A stretch of DNA of 64,000 bases from Actinostola sp. cb2023 (GCA_033675265.1 JAUJYZ010000119.1:1-64000); one strand, 5' to 3'; counted from the first letter of the stretch, positions 31,901 through 43,686 are shown. Numbers and translations are program-made. The notes: a model not told the origin generated them from the sequence alone.

Positions 31901-31994
31901 TGACGACTATGCAACACTTGAATTCATGACAAGTTTCTACATGTACTTAAAGTTTGGCGACAGTGCAAGTTTAAGCCTCAAAAAACTGCCATGA
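28956..31994 (+). CDS. TPR-CHAT protein, C-terminus frameshifted
   Basis: 1012 residues, single exon. Residues ~1-530 form about a dozen TPR units of ~40 residues ([23 protein letters not shown] type), a protein-protein interaction scaffold. A linker with [13 protein letters not shown] (about 575) leads to the CHAT domain at roughly 750-1000, a caspase-like peptidase fold. The expected dyad is present: His899 in IHIAAHGD and Cys948 in LSCCHSG. Anthozoan genomes carry many such genes, and vertebrate TTC28 has this architecture. The frame ends at LSLKKLP. An indel after the AAAAAA run near 31985 moves the usual tail (YWAPFFLIGDD, then stop near 32083) to another frame. Loss of about 32 residues may impair folding. 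The substrate is unknown. Confidence 0.9.
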   Translation: MEARDMLLTTRGAQYINLGKHEEAFKCFNESLRITQQKGDQNGIAMSYFSLGECYRTMNMHNEALKNYEKCLDIFVDLGNKIGEVRTCSNIGIVYIMLSKYDDAKEYLNRGFKIAQEVGDRETECECYLYLGDLQWRLAQFDESLKCAKLSLEIAEKIDYLPGKALAYELLGNVYDSLGRTHEAIDYHKRCLQYAKQRGNKLSEGRAYYRLATLYWNIQDYDKVKSCAGKSVEIAKEMGDLNTEGAAYGALGDALSGQGKQKEAIEYHMKHLEITKKMGDKYGEASAYNNLGNTSRELDKNYDAIKYYEISIDLHSQLGQKNEVGLVNGNLGNVYLTVGKYKEAMQCHQMSLETADEHSKINTYYNLGLTYLSLNKRQLAMECRLKFIILAVQAGEKRGEVSYYQELGDCFLNRGELDEAIKYHKKALVMASEFKNSIVTKWAYGKIASTYHRLGKLEEAIEFSETALKIATDSGDKHNEAISRSNVGMLYWNLSHHHKERNDDDKYTQTIQQAERYLRESLRCCNELFDDLREYHQFKISIADVHIQTYKKLTSVLIETNQTEEALAISERGRARVLKDTLVSKYELNHVFANTSLREEPLNESDFLNIVPNNVCLLFCSFTVTKSILFWVLSTQKKPLICIENKLPQNCATEKKFGSIIPYITKVVDIAYQSMKVSKMAPNCEDRSFGNAKCIDEEDGKQPQLKTSMDYVQPCLDKSLEKEFIDSEYLNLSHFRGNESTSVEPEQRVECKEPLKELFKQLITPVQQHLTEDEIVIVPEGPLYSVPFAALQDPQTGRFLSETKRIRLAPSLTTLNLLKDCPADYHSKTGALVVGNPWVGEVMLHGKKQTLINLPGAKREAEAISTMLRVRPLIGSCATKDAVIEKLREGPAVIHIAAHGDASNGQIALAPGISAQSKAIPEEEDYILTMKEVQEIGVRAQLVVLSCCHSGRGEIRAEGVVGMSRAFLAAGARAVVASLWSIDDYATLEFMTSFYMYLKFGDSASLSLKKLP

Positions 31995-32520
31995 ACGGCC
32001 TGAGAGAAAATCGAAGATGCAGCGAGCCACAATACTGGGCCCCGTTCTTTCTGATTGGAGATGACGTCACAATCTCAAAGATTTGAATCCTGCTCAGAGT
32101 GGAAAGACGTCACTTCCGTTTTCAAGACATTATAAATAATATGCTTGACGTACGGTTTGAAGAACGATTATTTTAATTTCAAGCTTTTGTTATGCAAGTT
32201 GATTTTATGTGTGTTTGTTCAGATTCATAGGAGTCAAATGAAATTGTATGCTAAACTATTATGTACAATTCAGTCCCTACTCCCCCTTCGAACTTTGATC
32301 AAAGATACCCTGAATAAAGATTCCTGGTTCAAAAGTATACCATACCTGCTACAACAGAAGAATATTAATAACATAACGGCCTGATCATGAAGAGAGAAAT
32401 GTAAATAAATGTACTGTATTATGGGATATATAGTTTCTGAGCTCATCAATTATCACAACTAGACGCTCTTGTAGCGTCAAGCCGGGCTTCTAAATGAAAC
32501 TAGACGCTCTTGTAGCGTTA
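31995..32520 (+). other. Former CHAT tail, 3' UTR and flank
   Basis: It contains the out-of-frame CHAT tail to about 32086, the 3' UTR with AATAAA near 32403, and two tandem copies of an ~42-bp unit (ACTAGACGCTCTTGTAGCGT) at 32458-32538. Most is duplicated at 2440-2850. Confidence 0.7.
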
Positions 32521-33358
32521 AGTCGGGCTTCTTAAAGCAAGCAGTGGTTGCTGCGATCGGTAATCTCGACTGAATCTGATTTGCTCTCGACCATATATCC
32601 ATTGTCAATGAAATATTGTCAATGGCAATAAAGCTCGAGCAAGAGCCCGCGCGCCGTAGACTAATGCATCAAACACGTAGGCAAGGTAATTCATTAAAAT
32701 TGCGCCTATCGTTAGTTCACCAAGCGCACTTGGACGCCTCAATGAAAATGCGGTTGATAAATGACACATCGTCACGATTCCTTGTGTCCGTTTACATCGC
32801 TGTTGTTTGGTTGGATTCTTTGGAGTTTCTTCTTCCCCTATAAGTTTCTGACCCAGTATTGCATGTGTCTGTTGCTTGCACTGATTGTGGATGTATTGAA
32901 GTTCTTCTGTTGGCGCGTCGGTTGGTTGTTCTTCTGCACAATAATCTCTTTGCTGCTTGTCGGAAGTCAGACAAGAAAACAATGTAGATACAGGGACTGA
33001 AGCAAGTGTTGACAAGAGGGAGAAAATAGAAGAGCAAATAAAGCAAATTGTCAACGGAAACGTTTGTTTCGTGTTCGGAACTAAACGCAATAATATTTAC
33101 AATGAAAAGTGGCAGGTAACAACACGAGTAAAGCAGCAAGGAACACAGCACCATTCTCATAGCGCTTGCAATCTCGTCCCCAGAGCCCACGTTCCTCTTG
33201 GTCAGCACCGAGAAACGAGAGGCTCTGGCTGCAACCGATTTTAGTCTGCAAATCTCGGACCGGAAGTTTAGACTGCGCATGTACCACAGGTAGCCCAAGC
33301 TGTGTATCAGTTAAATGAAGAATAACCAATACGACGTAGAATTATTCGGATTTAATTT

Positions 33359-33401
33359 TGCACAATATTTCGACTAGCCATACTAGTCTTCATCAGGTGC
33401 A
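33359..33401 (-). ncRNA. Hammerhead-like ribozyme motif
   Basis: On the minus strand: TGCAC, CTGATGA, A, GACTAG-TATGG-CTAGTC, GAAA, TATT, GTGCA. Stem I (TGCAC/GTGCA) and stem II (GACTAG/CTAGTC) are perfect. Stem III would be a palindromic ATAT, which suits a dimeric form. One extra A follows CTGATGA, which departs from the canonical core. Penelope-like elements are known to carry hammerhead motifs in their terminal repeats. Confidence 0.6.
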
Positions 33402-33500
33402 TGTGAGATTTTACAAGTGACTTGACTAAATATAATGGTAAAAAGGAAATGACGTTATAATACATGATATGATAGCGAGAGATAAATATGGTGTAACTGA

Positions 33501-33945
33501 TTAGTAGGTTTCATCGCGTTTATTAAGGCCATTAGGTTCAAGAGTGTTAGCACGTGTTATGAGGTAAGCTTCTTTGGCTTTGCGAATAGCATCACGAGAA
33601 GAGAAAATTTGTTCTAAAGGAATTAAAAGGATATTAGATGCAGAGTGGTCAGGGTTAGATAGAAAATGTTCAGATGCAGTAGTAGGTTTAGATTTACTAG
33701 AAGGTTTGTCAACTGTCCTACGATGTTCGTTGAAGCGGTCTTTGAGTCTACGTTTGGTTTCACCAATGTACTGTTTGTTACATTTAGTACATTGAATCAT
33801 GTAAATGACGTTTTTTGTGTTACAGTCCATGTGTGTAGTAATGGTTCTGGTTTCACCCGTAGAAGTAAAAGTATATTGGGTGCAGTTATCGGAAATGTAA
33901 GGGCAAGTTAAACAGTTTTGTCCACAACGAAAAGAACCTGGATTG
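33501..33945 (-). pseudogene. Penelope GIY-YIG endonuclease, C-terminal fragment
   Basis: 109 residues from the Met at 33830, but the same frame continues upstream to about 33945 with CGQNCLTCPYI, a Cys motif that precedes GIY-YIG in these elements. NVIYMIQC ... KQYIGET gives the GIY-YIG motif in the form IYMIQ/YIGET, followed by RRLKDRFNEH. The stop at 33501 is near the natural end. The reverse transcriptase is missing. Confidence 0.8.
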
Positions 33946-34430
33946 TGATTGGAAGCAGTGTTGGAGTTATCTGACGGTAGTTTGTGTATCAGTACATTAT
34001 TATAAGAGAATGTATGTGGATGTCAATAAAATCAATAAGATAATACAGTTAAAATAAAATCCTCTATAAAGTCTACTGTATCTTCTTCAATCATTTATTT
34101 ATTGCCTGTGAAGATTTAAAGCGATTTAGACGAGAATTGAGCGAGTTATAGTCATTTTAAAATTAGCCCTTCTCTGGCGGGCCGTGACTGATTCAGTTCT
34201 AGAATCCTGTCCTTTTGATATCTTGTATTACAATACAAGTACTTCTAAAACTGCTTTCATAATAAAGATTAATATCTACTTGAGTCCTGTGTGTCATTTG
34301 TTTAGCGATTAGAATGTTTTTTTTAGCGAGTTTTGGGACAGCGTGTCACGGTGGCCACGCGCGCGCTCAAAAATGCCGGGGTTCGCCATTCATTACTGTA
34401 CAGCGGTTTTACGTATGAAATATATTCAAA

Positions 34431-34841
34431 ATGGCGGCAAGTTTAACGGTTCAGGAAGTGTTGGGCGAGGTGTGGAGAGAAAGTGACGATGAAAGAAGTG
34501 ACGATGAGGTGATAGAGGAAGTGGATAGGGAGAAGGAAACGTTGGTGGAGTGGATTGGGAAGTTTGAAGGGGGAGATGGTTTTGATGATGAGTATTTTAG
34601 AGGGAAAGCGATGGAGTTGATGCTGCCAGTTGCTCACTTGTCGGCTGGGCTGAAGAACTACAGTTCATCTGAGGCCGATACTCGAACAAAAGGTACACAT
34701 TTTAAAACTAAGCATAACAAAAGTATTTGGAATTTATTTCAAAAGGCTGTTTTGATCATTGCTGTGAGATTCACATTAATATTGTGTCCCTTTTTTGTTG
34801 TAGGAACTTGCACCTCCTCAGATATTCATCGATTTTTATAA
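34431..34841 (+). CDS. Acidic ORF in the GPCR-splitting element, unknown function
   Basis: 136 codons. The first ~85 residues are acidic (ESDDERSDDEVIEEVDREKE) and include GKAMELMLPVAHL; the rest is hydrophobic and may be read-through past a donor near 34691 (AAAAG|GTACAC). It could be the first exon of the element's transposase or an accessory gene. No catalytic motif is visible. Confidence 0.35.
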   Translation: MAASLTVQEVLGEVWRESDDERSDDEVIEEVDREKETLVEWIGKFEGGDGFDDEYFRGKAMELMLPVAHLSAGLKNYSSSEADTRTKGTHFKTKHNKSIWNLFQKAVLIIAVRFTLILCPFFVVGTCTSSDIHRFL

Positions 34842-35400
34842 GCTAATTAATCCATTTCAAATTAGTTACAGCTTCATTCATGATCACAATAGGTCTTCAA
34901 GTTTTATCTGGTTTACATACGAAAGCCCCTACCAACGTTATAAATACTTTTAACGGCGAACTAATCCAGCTTGAAAAATGACTACTAATTCATCACACAC
35001 TATTTTAATTTATATGGATTATTTCTACATTTCGTCCAATTAATAAATTATACTAATTGTAAGGAAATTAGTGAGTTATACTTTGTTAATTAGGTACAGT
35101 TCAATCAGACTTTAATTCCCAGAATGAAACCACTTATTTGTTATTCTTAGCTGAAACCATGATAAATAAAGGTTGTTGATTTTGCACATGTCAATATTGT
35201 GTGTTTTTAATACCATAGTTGCCACTATACTGTCCTCTACTATAACAACTGGATCAGTTCTAGATCATGAAGTTAGACTGTGGCTAAAGTCCATTTATAG
35301 ACGGTTGGCAGGAAGGGTCTCACTAAGAAGGCCATACTATGCAGAGGTGCACCGTTCCATTCCCTATGCTGTTTTCCATTTGTAGCTCTCGGGAGCTCCG
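34842..35400. other. Interior of the TIR element, no gene recognised
   Basis: AT-rich, with no recognisable transposase in any frame. Confidence 0.5.
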
Positions 35401-36299
35401 TAAACATGGTAAACTCCGCCATTTTCTAACTAGTCAGTTTACTTCCGGTCCTTCTATTGTTTTGCCAAACCAATCAGAATGCTACAAAAATCGGTTGCAG
35501 CCAGAGCTTTTCGTTTCTCGGTGCTGACCAAGAGGAACGTGGGCGAGAGTTGATAGCGCTTGCAGATCGTTGTCGTCGTCCTCGTCTTTGTGCTTCAGAA
35601 AGATTGGCAACAATCGCTTGTGGCTTTGACAGGCTTCGTAACGTTAAGGTACTTAGTACGAAGATGACACAAAATGAAATGATAACCAACGAGTTTTTAA
35701 TGATCATCCAGTACATTACAGGTCTAGGCATGGTCGAACTGTACCAACAATACCATCTACTGCGATTATCAGCAAATGTTACAAGTCTACGAAAATACAA
35801 ATGGTATGCTGCCAGTGTCATGGGAATCAACCAGGAGCAAGCGAGTACTGCTACACGTTGTTTAACTGTGTATGGTCGTGATATCTGTAGCGTCATCCTG
35901 GTTACTCTGAATCGTTCTATAGCAATTATCAAAAGTGTTCCCAAAGATTCGTAGATAGAGACGTCACTGAAAAATGGCAATGTTTTGCAAAGGATATCTC
36001 CCCAAACACCTTGTATGTGGTCCCAGATGATGTAACGAAACAGCCCCAGTATCCCAAAAACTAGCTTCATCAGAACGACAAGCGAATCTGCCACGGCCAT
36101 GTTGATGATCAAGTAATGTAGGTTTTTCCACACAGTGTATTTCACAGCGAGTACGATGACAAAGATGTTGTTCAAAACACCAAACCCACCGACCAGTAAG
36201 ATGGCCATCACTTTAAGAGTTAGTGAAATCTCAGACACTTTGGATTCCACGCCGTGAGTGGAGTTAGTAGATTCGTATACGACTGACTTGTTCATAGTT

Positions 36300-36940
36300 G
36301 TGAAGATCAGATTTACTGCTGCGTAAACTTGACAATAAACTAGTCATGTATACAGTCTAATGAAAGCCACATATACTTTAGGTTATAATGTATTCCACCC
36401 TAATTACAATTTTGCAAGTTTTAATTAAAGTATGAATCGTGATAGGCAGTGTTAGAGAGAGATGTGTCATATACCAAGCAGCTGTTTGTATCAGTTTTAA
36501 ATATCAACTACTGCTTGCTTTAATTTTTCTGTATCATATTCTAATACCCTTAACCCATTGAGAACTGCAATAATAACTTTATTTCAAGAGAGATTGTACC
36601 TTTTAGCCTTAAGGACCTTAAGAGAAATTATAACACTCGATAACACATATAATGAGGGTCATCTATGTAAAATGAGCAGCACTAACTCCTGGACAAACCG
36701 TTAGTGAGGGGAGGGGTAGTAATGTTTCAAACTCCTGATTCAATTGGGTCGCAGCTCGACGGGTGTCCCCTTTATTTGAAGGCAAAAAAATATATAGCTA
36801 ATTGCATAATCGTTGTCGGGTTGACAATCATAAATCATAGAAGCTGAGACCGCAAGGATGGATGGGAAATCAGTTCATGACCCGCATTACATGCAGATAT
36901 ATTCAATGTTCTCGTAGTTTTGAAGGTATATGAGCTACTG
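36300..36940. repeat. Duplicated GPCR 5' flank
   Basis: It matches 47765-48420: the first ~180 bases next to the start codon and a later block with GACAAACCGTTAG and GGTCGCAGCTCG. Conservation reflects segmental duplication; a promoter may be included but none is defined. Confidence 0.7.
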
Positions 36941-36944
36941 TTTA

Positions 36945-37159
36945 CAGTGAGGGCACACTAACCGGGACCCGTTGAGCAAAACTGACCAATCAGATTACAG
37001 CTGAAAATAATCACATTCCAACAAAAGTCATCTGCGCCAATCAGCATTATAGTCATAATGATGATTGGCGCAGATTGCTTTTGTTGTAATGTGATTATTT
37101 TCAGCTGTAATCTGATTGGTAGTTTTGCTCAAGGGGTCCCGGTTAGTGTGTCCTCACTG
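36945..37159. mobile_element. 215-bp foldback MITE with TA target site
   Basis: Nearly the whole element is one palindrome, CAGTGAGGGCACACTAACC to its complement, centred near 37056. TA occurs on both sides (36943-36944, 37160-37161), as for Tc1/mariner-derived MITEs. Confidence 0.8.
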
Positions 37160-37269
37160 TAACTAAGATCCTACAAGTCTGGATAAAAAGGTCGACGATT
37201 TGACGATGTTATTTGAGAGTTTTAATATCCCAGAATTCCTTGTGGTCATTCCTTGAGGCTATGAGGCAA

Positions 37270-37990
37270 TAGAAAGTCATGTTAGAAAAAGAAAGTCGGT
37301 CGGTTCGAGTGTCCACACTATTTGTTTTACTTTTCTTCAACAAGTTGTGTCTAATTAATTATACGAAGTTACATTCACTCATGTTTGATACTTTTGGAAA
37401 AGAGCAGGTTTCTATTTTGTACGTCATTCGGCCGCCATGTTGGTGTACCGGCCGAACTTTGTACACCCAAGATGGCCGCCACATACAAGAAATTAACCAA
37501 AATTTCCAAATATTCATTTTTGAACAAATTTGAATAATTTGGGTTCCCGAGGATGATTTTTTTCTAGTGCTCAAAGCGCTATCTAAATTATAATTACAAT
37601 AACAAAAATACTAATACTATAATTCCTATAAAAAAAATCTAACATACATGTATAAAACAAAGCAAGTTATTGGATCCAAAATTTGCCAGTTTGTTCGATC
37701 GTTTTTGTCTGCTGTTCAAGATCTACTATACAGTTTTCCAATAAAGTGTTTGAATAAAAGTTTTTCGTTCAAATAAAATTATCAATCAAAACATCCAATT
37801 ATTTGAACATCTGCCATCACTTCAGCGTATATTTGCTTTCTCGATTGATCGGTGTTTTTTAACTAGAGATTGTCTAGGTTTTTGACGGATTTCGCCAATC
37901 AAAGTTTCATGATATTTATTAGACTTGATCGTGATTAATTCAAATGCTTTATCGTCAATTGTATTGTCGCTTGGTTTTGGAAATTAAAGC
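37270..37990. repeat. Duplicated intergenic block, copy 1
   Basis: It matches 49240-49540 and 49995-50250 (for example CTTCAACAAGTTGTGTCTAA, GGAAAAGAGCAGGTTTC). Copy 2 has about 450 bases of extra sequence at 49541-49995. No gene in either. Confidence 0.75.
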
Positions 37991-38002
37991 TAGAATTCAC
38001 TC

Positions 38003-38214
<212 letters not shown>

Positions 38215-38493
38215 CAGCAGAGAACAATCCAAATAATCGTGCGGCAGCTGATAAAGTCCTATTTACCTTTTATATATTGTATTTCTTTGTATGACAGCGC
38301 TTAGAGCAGCTGTATACTAGGAGGGTACGTCTGAATACTGACAAACGGTTTTAAAAATAACTGTTAACTGACAAATAAAACTTAACTGTCAACTGACAAT
38401 CGAAGTATCAAACACGTTCAATTGTTCAAAACAGGATATGCGGCCAGTTAATAGTGAAACGTTTAACTGACAACTGACAAATGACCAAATTGA

Positions 38494-38632
<139 letters not shown>

Positions 38633-38639
38633 GGAAAAG

Positions 38640-39990
38640 CACAACTCAAAAGTGCGATGGATCTTGAATTCTTTATACTAAAATTAAGTTGCTTTTGTCG
38701 CTCTCGATGTAAAGTAGCATTTCAAAAAATCAGACGAACTAGACGCTTGGTTCAAGCGCTCACTCGTGCCCTGGTGCAATTGAGTACTTGGGGTACACCG
38801 TATCATGAACGACCACATGAACGATCAAAAGATCAGTATGCTTTTTCTATTTGAGTGGTATTATCACAGGTATAGCCCAAGCTGACTGTTTGTGTTGAAT
38901 GTATGCCGGTGGTTTATATCGTGTGAAAGATGGAACTTCTTGATGATTTGGGTACATTTTTTGCAATGTATTTTCTTTCGAGCATCCTTATTTTTCTGCT
39001 CTTACTATAAAGCACGTGTAAGTCGCCTCACTGGAATTCTGCTTGGTTCTCTATCACGAACTGCATGGTAGTTTAATGGTATTTGGTAGTTGTATCTACT
39101 ATTCATATACCCCATTCACACCAAACCTTGTTTAGTTAAACTAAGTTTATTCTCGCTTCTAATAAATAAACTTTGCATATCGTGATCTACATGTTTTTAT
39201 TGATATAAACTGTGAATCCTTCTCATCAGTATTGACAGATAATTCGCTTGCTTTCTCAAATATATCACAATCATAACTGTTTAAGCTTATAAGTAGGTAG
39301 GAATAGCAAGCATAAACTTGTATGACAACAATAGCAACACTCATGTGAGTCGATCGATCATGACACAAATAATGCAAAGTAAAGTCCACTTCACCTTCGG
39401 GAAACATCGTGGGTTGCTTCCAGCCATCCAGGATTGTAGCCGTTCATCCGGCAACGGTTTGTATAATAAAGGCTTTCATTCATAACATATTGATCGTAAT
39501 TTATAAGTTTGGCATTGTTTAAGCTTATAACTTTGGCATTCGCTTTCATCGCATTAAGCCGGCTTTCATAACATGTTGATCGAGTATAACTTTTGGCTTT
39601 CGTCGTTTTCAAGGCTTTCATAACATGTTGATCGTTTATAACTTTGGCCTTCAAGGCATTCAAGGCTTTCATATAGAGGAAAAAACAGCAGACGAATACC
39701 TTCACCATCTTGACTTGACTTTCTTCGTCGATCGACACTACAAAACGTCGCTACAACGTCGATCGCTGCAACCTAGTCTCGTGGTCTCGTTCCCAGTCCC
39801 ACTCGATTGCAGAACGCGACACCGAACAACAACAAAAAAATACGGCCTGTATTTTATACCTCGTGCGGCCTTTGGCCTAGCACGAGTAATTAGACGAATA
39901 AACAAATCAATGAATATGTTGTGGTTGTTTCGCTTATCATAGGAGTGCTCTATGCAAACTGCAGAGCAAAATACAAAATGTAAAGACAGA
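38640..39990. other. Intergenic; minisatellite at about 39465-39680
   Basis: Three imperfect copies of a GGCTTTCATAACATGTTGATC unit lie at 39465-39680. A CCCCATTCACACCAAA end related to the 43812 MITE is at 39112. No gene seen. Confidence 0.55.
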
Positions 39991-40000
39991 AAAAAGGTAA

Positions 40001-40039
40001 AAGTAACTCGAGTTTCTCGCTCTAGGTGATCATCAGACT
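40001..40039 (-). ncRNA. Hammerhead-like motif, copy 1
   Basis: Minus strand: AGT, CTGATGA, TCACCTAGAGCGA, GAAA, CTCGAG, TT, ACT. It has an unmodified CTGATGA...GAAA core and a palindromic stem III (CTCGAG), but stem II pairs imperfectly (one mismatch). Same motif at 50384-50421 in the duplicated unit. Confidence 0.45.
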
Positions 40040-40249
40040 ATAATGTTCAGGTAGCCGCTCCACATTTGCTTTGCGGTTGCGGCGCTTCTTCTGATTGGCT
40101 GCGTAGAATCGAATAAGTTTTCATGAATAAATACGCTGTGCAGTTTTTATTAACTATCAAGTCCACAAATGATAACGCAATAATAAATTTGGATCCGAAA
40201 TTCAATCAATGTAAACACTGGCGTGCATTTGAAAGCCATTCACAATTTT

Positions 40250-40640
40250 TAATATATTTTTAATAACGCGCAACTTCGTTTATTATTGCATTTCTAATGA
40301 AGGCGTGATCAGTTGAAATGAGTTTTCCGACTAAGCGAGTCACAACACGACCGAGTCTTGAGGCTATCGAGCTCCAAGATTTTCTCTCTTTTACCATTTT
40401 GGCCAATTTCCTTTCTAGTGTCACCACACACAAGGATTGTGCATACATGCATACATTCATCAACTTTAGTTTGCTTTGGATTTATAGAGTAGCAAACAGT
40501 ATATCCTAAGGGAGATTCAATCTAAAGTAATACCTAAAAACTAGAATGTAGTGAATATATAAATATGGGATCAAATTGTCACGATTATTTTCATTGACAG
40601 CACTACACATTTTCATTTATCAGTAGTTAGTTTTTACCAA
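40250..40640. repeat. Conserved GPCR 3' module, copy 1
   Basis: A ~350-bp block is conserved downstream of four GPCR copies: here, 45690-46110, 50640-51080 and, inverted, 57870-58200. It contains a short frame with YAQSLCVVTLERKLAK in two copies, but indels of 3-4 bases in the others shift the frame, so it is probably not coding. Confidence 0.7.
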
Positions 40641-40659
40641 ATATAACTAGTTTGGTTGT

Positions 40660-41486
40660 TTCTTTGACTTCTACATCCTGAAACTGGACGATTTAAAAAC
40701 CACGAGTAAAGCAGCAAGGAACACAGCACCATTCTCATAGCGCTTGCAGATCGTTGTCGTCGTCCTCGTCTTTGTGCTTCAGAAAGATTGGCAACAATCG
40801 CTTGTGGCTTTGACAGTCTTCGTAACGTTAAGGTACTTAGTACGAAGATGACACAAAATGAAATGATAACCAAACAATTTTGAATTAATAACCAGTAGAA
40901 TGCAGGTGTACGCATGGTCGAACTGTACCAACAATTCCATCTGAGTCTGCGATTATCAGCAAATGCTACAAGTCTACGAAAACACAAATGGGTGTGCTGC
41001 CAGTGTCATGGGAATCAACCAGGAGCAAGCGAGTACTGCTACACGTTGTTTAACTGTGTATGGTCGTAATCTCTGTACAGTCATCCTGGTTACTCTGAAT
41101 CGTTCCATAGCAATTACCAAAAGTGTCCCCAAAGATTCGTAGATAGAGACGTTACTGAAAAATGGCAATGTTTTGCAAAGGATATCTCCCCAAACACCTT
41201 GTATATGGTCCCAGATGTTGTAACTAAACAGCCCCAGTACCCCAAGAAGTACTTTCATCAGAACGACAAGCGAATCTGCCACGGCCATGTTGATGATCAA
41301 GTAATGTAGGTTTTTCCACACAGTGTATTTCACAGCGAGTACGATGACAAAGGTGTTGTTCAAAACACCAAACCCACCGACCAGTAAGATGGCCATCACT
41401 TTAAGAGTTAGTGATATCTCAGACTCCGCTTTGAATTCGATGCCACGAGTTGAGTTATTAGATTTGTATTCGACTGACTTGTTCAT
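40660..41486 (-). pseudogene. Class A GPCR copy 2, frameshifted and truncated
   Basis: It starts MNKSVEYKS at 41486 and is open through TM4. A one-base insertion in the CACCCATTTG stretch near 40985 shifts the frame. The second frame carries ECL2, TM5, ICL3 and the beginning of TM6 (CSLLLYS), then joins directly to the conserved 3' module, so TM6-TM7 and the tail are deleted. Confidence 0.88.
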
Positions 41487-41499
41487 GGTTGTGGAGCTC

Positions 41500-42360
41500 A
41501 AATTGTCTGCTGTCCTTACTGCTTTTTAATCGAATCTTCCAACTTTTGAATTATTTAAAGGGTGCACAGTAAACTGGTCACGTACGTTGTTCATAATAAA
41601 CGAAATCCCCTTAATACTGTAGGTGAAAATATATTCCACACTAATTGCAATTATAAGACGCATTGTCACATACTATTGATAGCTTTGACACTGAAATAAA
41701 GTTTCTAATCTATTCTATTTTACAGCTAGTTGCGAGCTGGTTGTTATAGAGCGCAATACGGAACTCATATATTTTCTTCCAACGCTGTAATATATGAATT
41801 GTCGGATCCATGAGACCTAGTGGTGAAAGAGAGAAAGATATGTCATGTACTAGTTCAACAACGAGAAGCTGATGAAAGCACAGGACCACAGGCGGAGATA
41901 GAAAATGTCTAAGTCCACTTATCACCCTTCGGTTGATATCTACTTACAATAATTATCATTACCGTCTAAATTGCTAATCAATAATATGTGGTATTGTTGT
42001 TTCACAATGTTCATTAAAAATTTTCATTAAAATGCTAGTGTTTTATCACCGTGTTTGAACTGAGATCAAAATCCTTAACTGGTGTTTCATTGGGTATCAA
42101 GACTCATACGATGTTCTGATTGATTAAAAATCTAATGAATTATTAATGAAAGTTGAGCAATTCTAAGCAGTAGGTTATTTGAATTTTAAATATCAACTGT
42201 CCCGCACCTGCTGCCTTTTTTTGTATTCATATTCTAATACCCTTAACCCTTTAAGTCCTAAGGGCGCTACTTTGCTGTTCGGCACCTGCCCAATTAGTCC
42301 CATTCAGTTTAGTTTAGTATAAGTGTAGTAAATTTTTAACAGTGCCTTTTTACACGAGGT
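41500..42360. other. Intergenic, GPCR 5' flank and unassigned DNA
   Basis: The first ~150 bases resemble other GPCR 5' flanks. The rest shows no gene. Confidence 0.5.
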
Positions 42361-42361
42361 T

Positions 42362-43686
42362 AAGTTTCATTCCACACACTTGTTGATTGTTATTACACCG
42401 ACGCAGTCTCTACTAGTTTAACCACTAGTCCCTATCAGTTTCATTCTACACACTTGTTGATTGTTTACACCGACGCAGTCTCTACTAGTTTAACCACTAG
42501 TCCCTATCCATTCTACACACTTGTTGATTGTTATTACACTGACGCAGTCTCTACTAGTTTAACCACTAGTCCCTATAGTTTCATTCTACACACTTGTTGA
42601 TTGTTTTACATCAGTCTCTACTAGTTTAACCACTAGTCCCTATCAGTTTCATTCTACACACTTGTTGATTGTTATTACACCGACTGACGCAGTCTCTACT
42701 AGTCTCTTAGTTTAACCACTAGTCCCTATCAGTTTCATTCTACACACTTGTTGATTGTTATTACACCGACGCAGTCTCTACTAGTTTAACCACTAGTCCC
42801 TATCAGTTTCATTCTACACACTTGTTGATTGTTATTACACCGACGCAGTATCTACTAGTTTAACCACTAGTCCCTATCAGTTTCATTCTACACACTTGTT
42901 GATTGTTATTACACTGACGCAGTCTCTACTAGTTTAACCACTAGTCCCCTATCAGTTTTCAGTCTCTACTAGTTTAACCACTAGTCCCTATCAGTTTCAT
43001 TCTACACACTTGTTGATTGTTATTACACTGACGCAGTCTCTACTAGTTTAACCACTAGTCCCTACTAGTTATTACACCGACGCAGTCTTACTAGTTTAAC
43101 CACTATCCCTACCACTACACACTTGTTGATTGTTATTACACTGACGCAGTCTCTACTAGTTTAACCACTAGTCCCTATCAGTTTCATTCTACACACTTGT
43201 TGATTGTTATTACACCGACGCAGTCTCTACTAGTTTAACCACTAGTCCCTATCAGTTTCATTCTACACACTTGTTGATTGTACACCGACGCAGTCTCTAC
43301 AGTTTAACCACTAGTCCCTATCAGTTTCATTCTACACACTTGTTGATTCACCGACGCAGTCTCTACTAGTTTAACCACTAGTCCCTATCAGTTTCATTCT
43401 ACACACTTGTTGATTGTTATTACACCGACGCAGTCTCTACTAGTTTAACCACTAGTCCCTATCAGTTTCATTCTACACACTTGTTGATTGTTATTACACT
43501 GACGCAGTCTCTACTAGTTTGACCACTAGTCCCTATCAGTTTCATTCTACACACTTGTTGATTGTTATTACACCGACGCAGTCTCTACTAGTTTAACCAC
43601 TAGTCCCTATCAGTTTCATTCTACACACTTGTTGATTGTTATACACCGACGCAGTCTCTACTAGTTTAACCACTAGTCCCTATCAG
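42362..43686. repeat. 74-bp satellite array, about 17-18 copies
   Basis: The unit runs CAGTTTCATTCTACACACTT ... GACGCAGTCTC, ACTAGTTTAACCACTAGTCC, CTAT. Most units are 74 bp; several are shortened or carry small indels (for example near 42600, 42950, 43070, 43290). Each unit contains two ACTAGT palindromes. A single diverged unit lies inverted at about 61736-61775. Confidence 0.95.

Larger units (their letters stand above)
33312..33982 (-). mobile_element. 5'-truncated Penelope-like element with GIY-YIG domain
   Basis: The 671-bp insert is bounded by an 11-bp direct repeat, TGTGTATCAGT, at 33301-33311 and 33983-33993. It holds the C-terminal endonuclease of a Penelope-like retroelement and, downstream, a hammerhead-like motif at 33359-33401. 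It lies inside the TIR element that split GPCR copy 1, so it may be older than that insertion or younger. Confidence 0.8.
33169..35552. mobile_element. TIR element inside GPCR copy 1
   Basis: The inverted ends share CCCACGTTCCTC...GAGGAACGTGGG and continue through GGTTGCAGCCAGAG and ACTTCCGGTCC. Flanking host sequence ATAGCGCTTG(CA) is duplicated at 33159-33170 and 35553-35564, a TSD of 10-12 bp (the exact edge is ambiguous). This length suits a Mutator-like superfamily (inference). It carries a nested Penelope fragment (33312-33982) and an ORF at 34431. Confidence 0.85.
32792..36295 (-). pseudogene. Class A GPCR copy 1, split by a 2.4-kb TIR element
   Basis: The 5' part (36295 to about 35553) encodes MNKSVVYES through TM5 and ICL3, ending in RRQRSASA. 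The 3' part (about 33168 to 32792) encodes TM6, TM7 and the tail, ending QTTAM. Both are open and in register: removing the element and one TSD leaves exactly 369 codons, the length of the intact copy at 51478-52587. The only visible lesion is the insertion. In the 5' frame, read-through adds ~25 foreign residues after SASA, so TM6-TM7 are missing. Confidence 0.9.

Noticed and set aside
32145..32384. 79-codon frame after the TPR-CHAT gene, also at 2466-2747
   Set aside because: It is conserved only because the 3' UTR was duplicated; the copies differ by base changes without coding constraint, and no start context or domain is visible.
42362..43686. CRISPR-like array
   Set aside because: Units are contiguous 74-bp satellites without unique spacers, in an animal genome.
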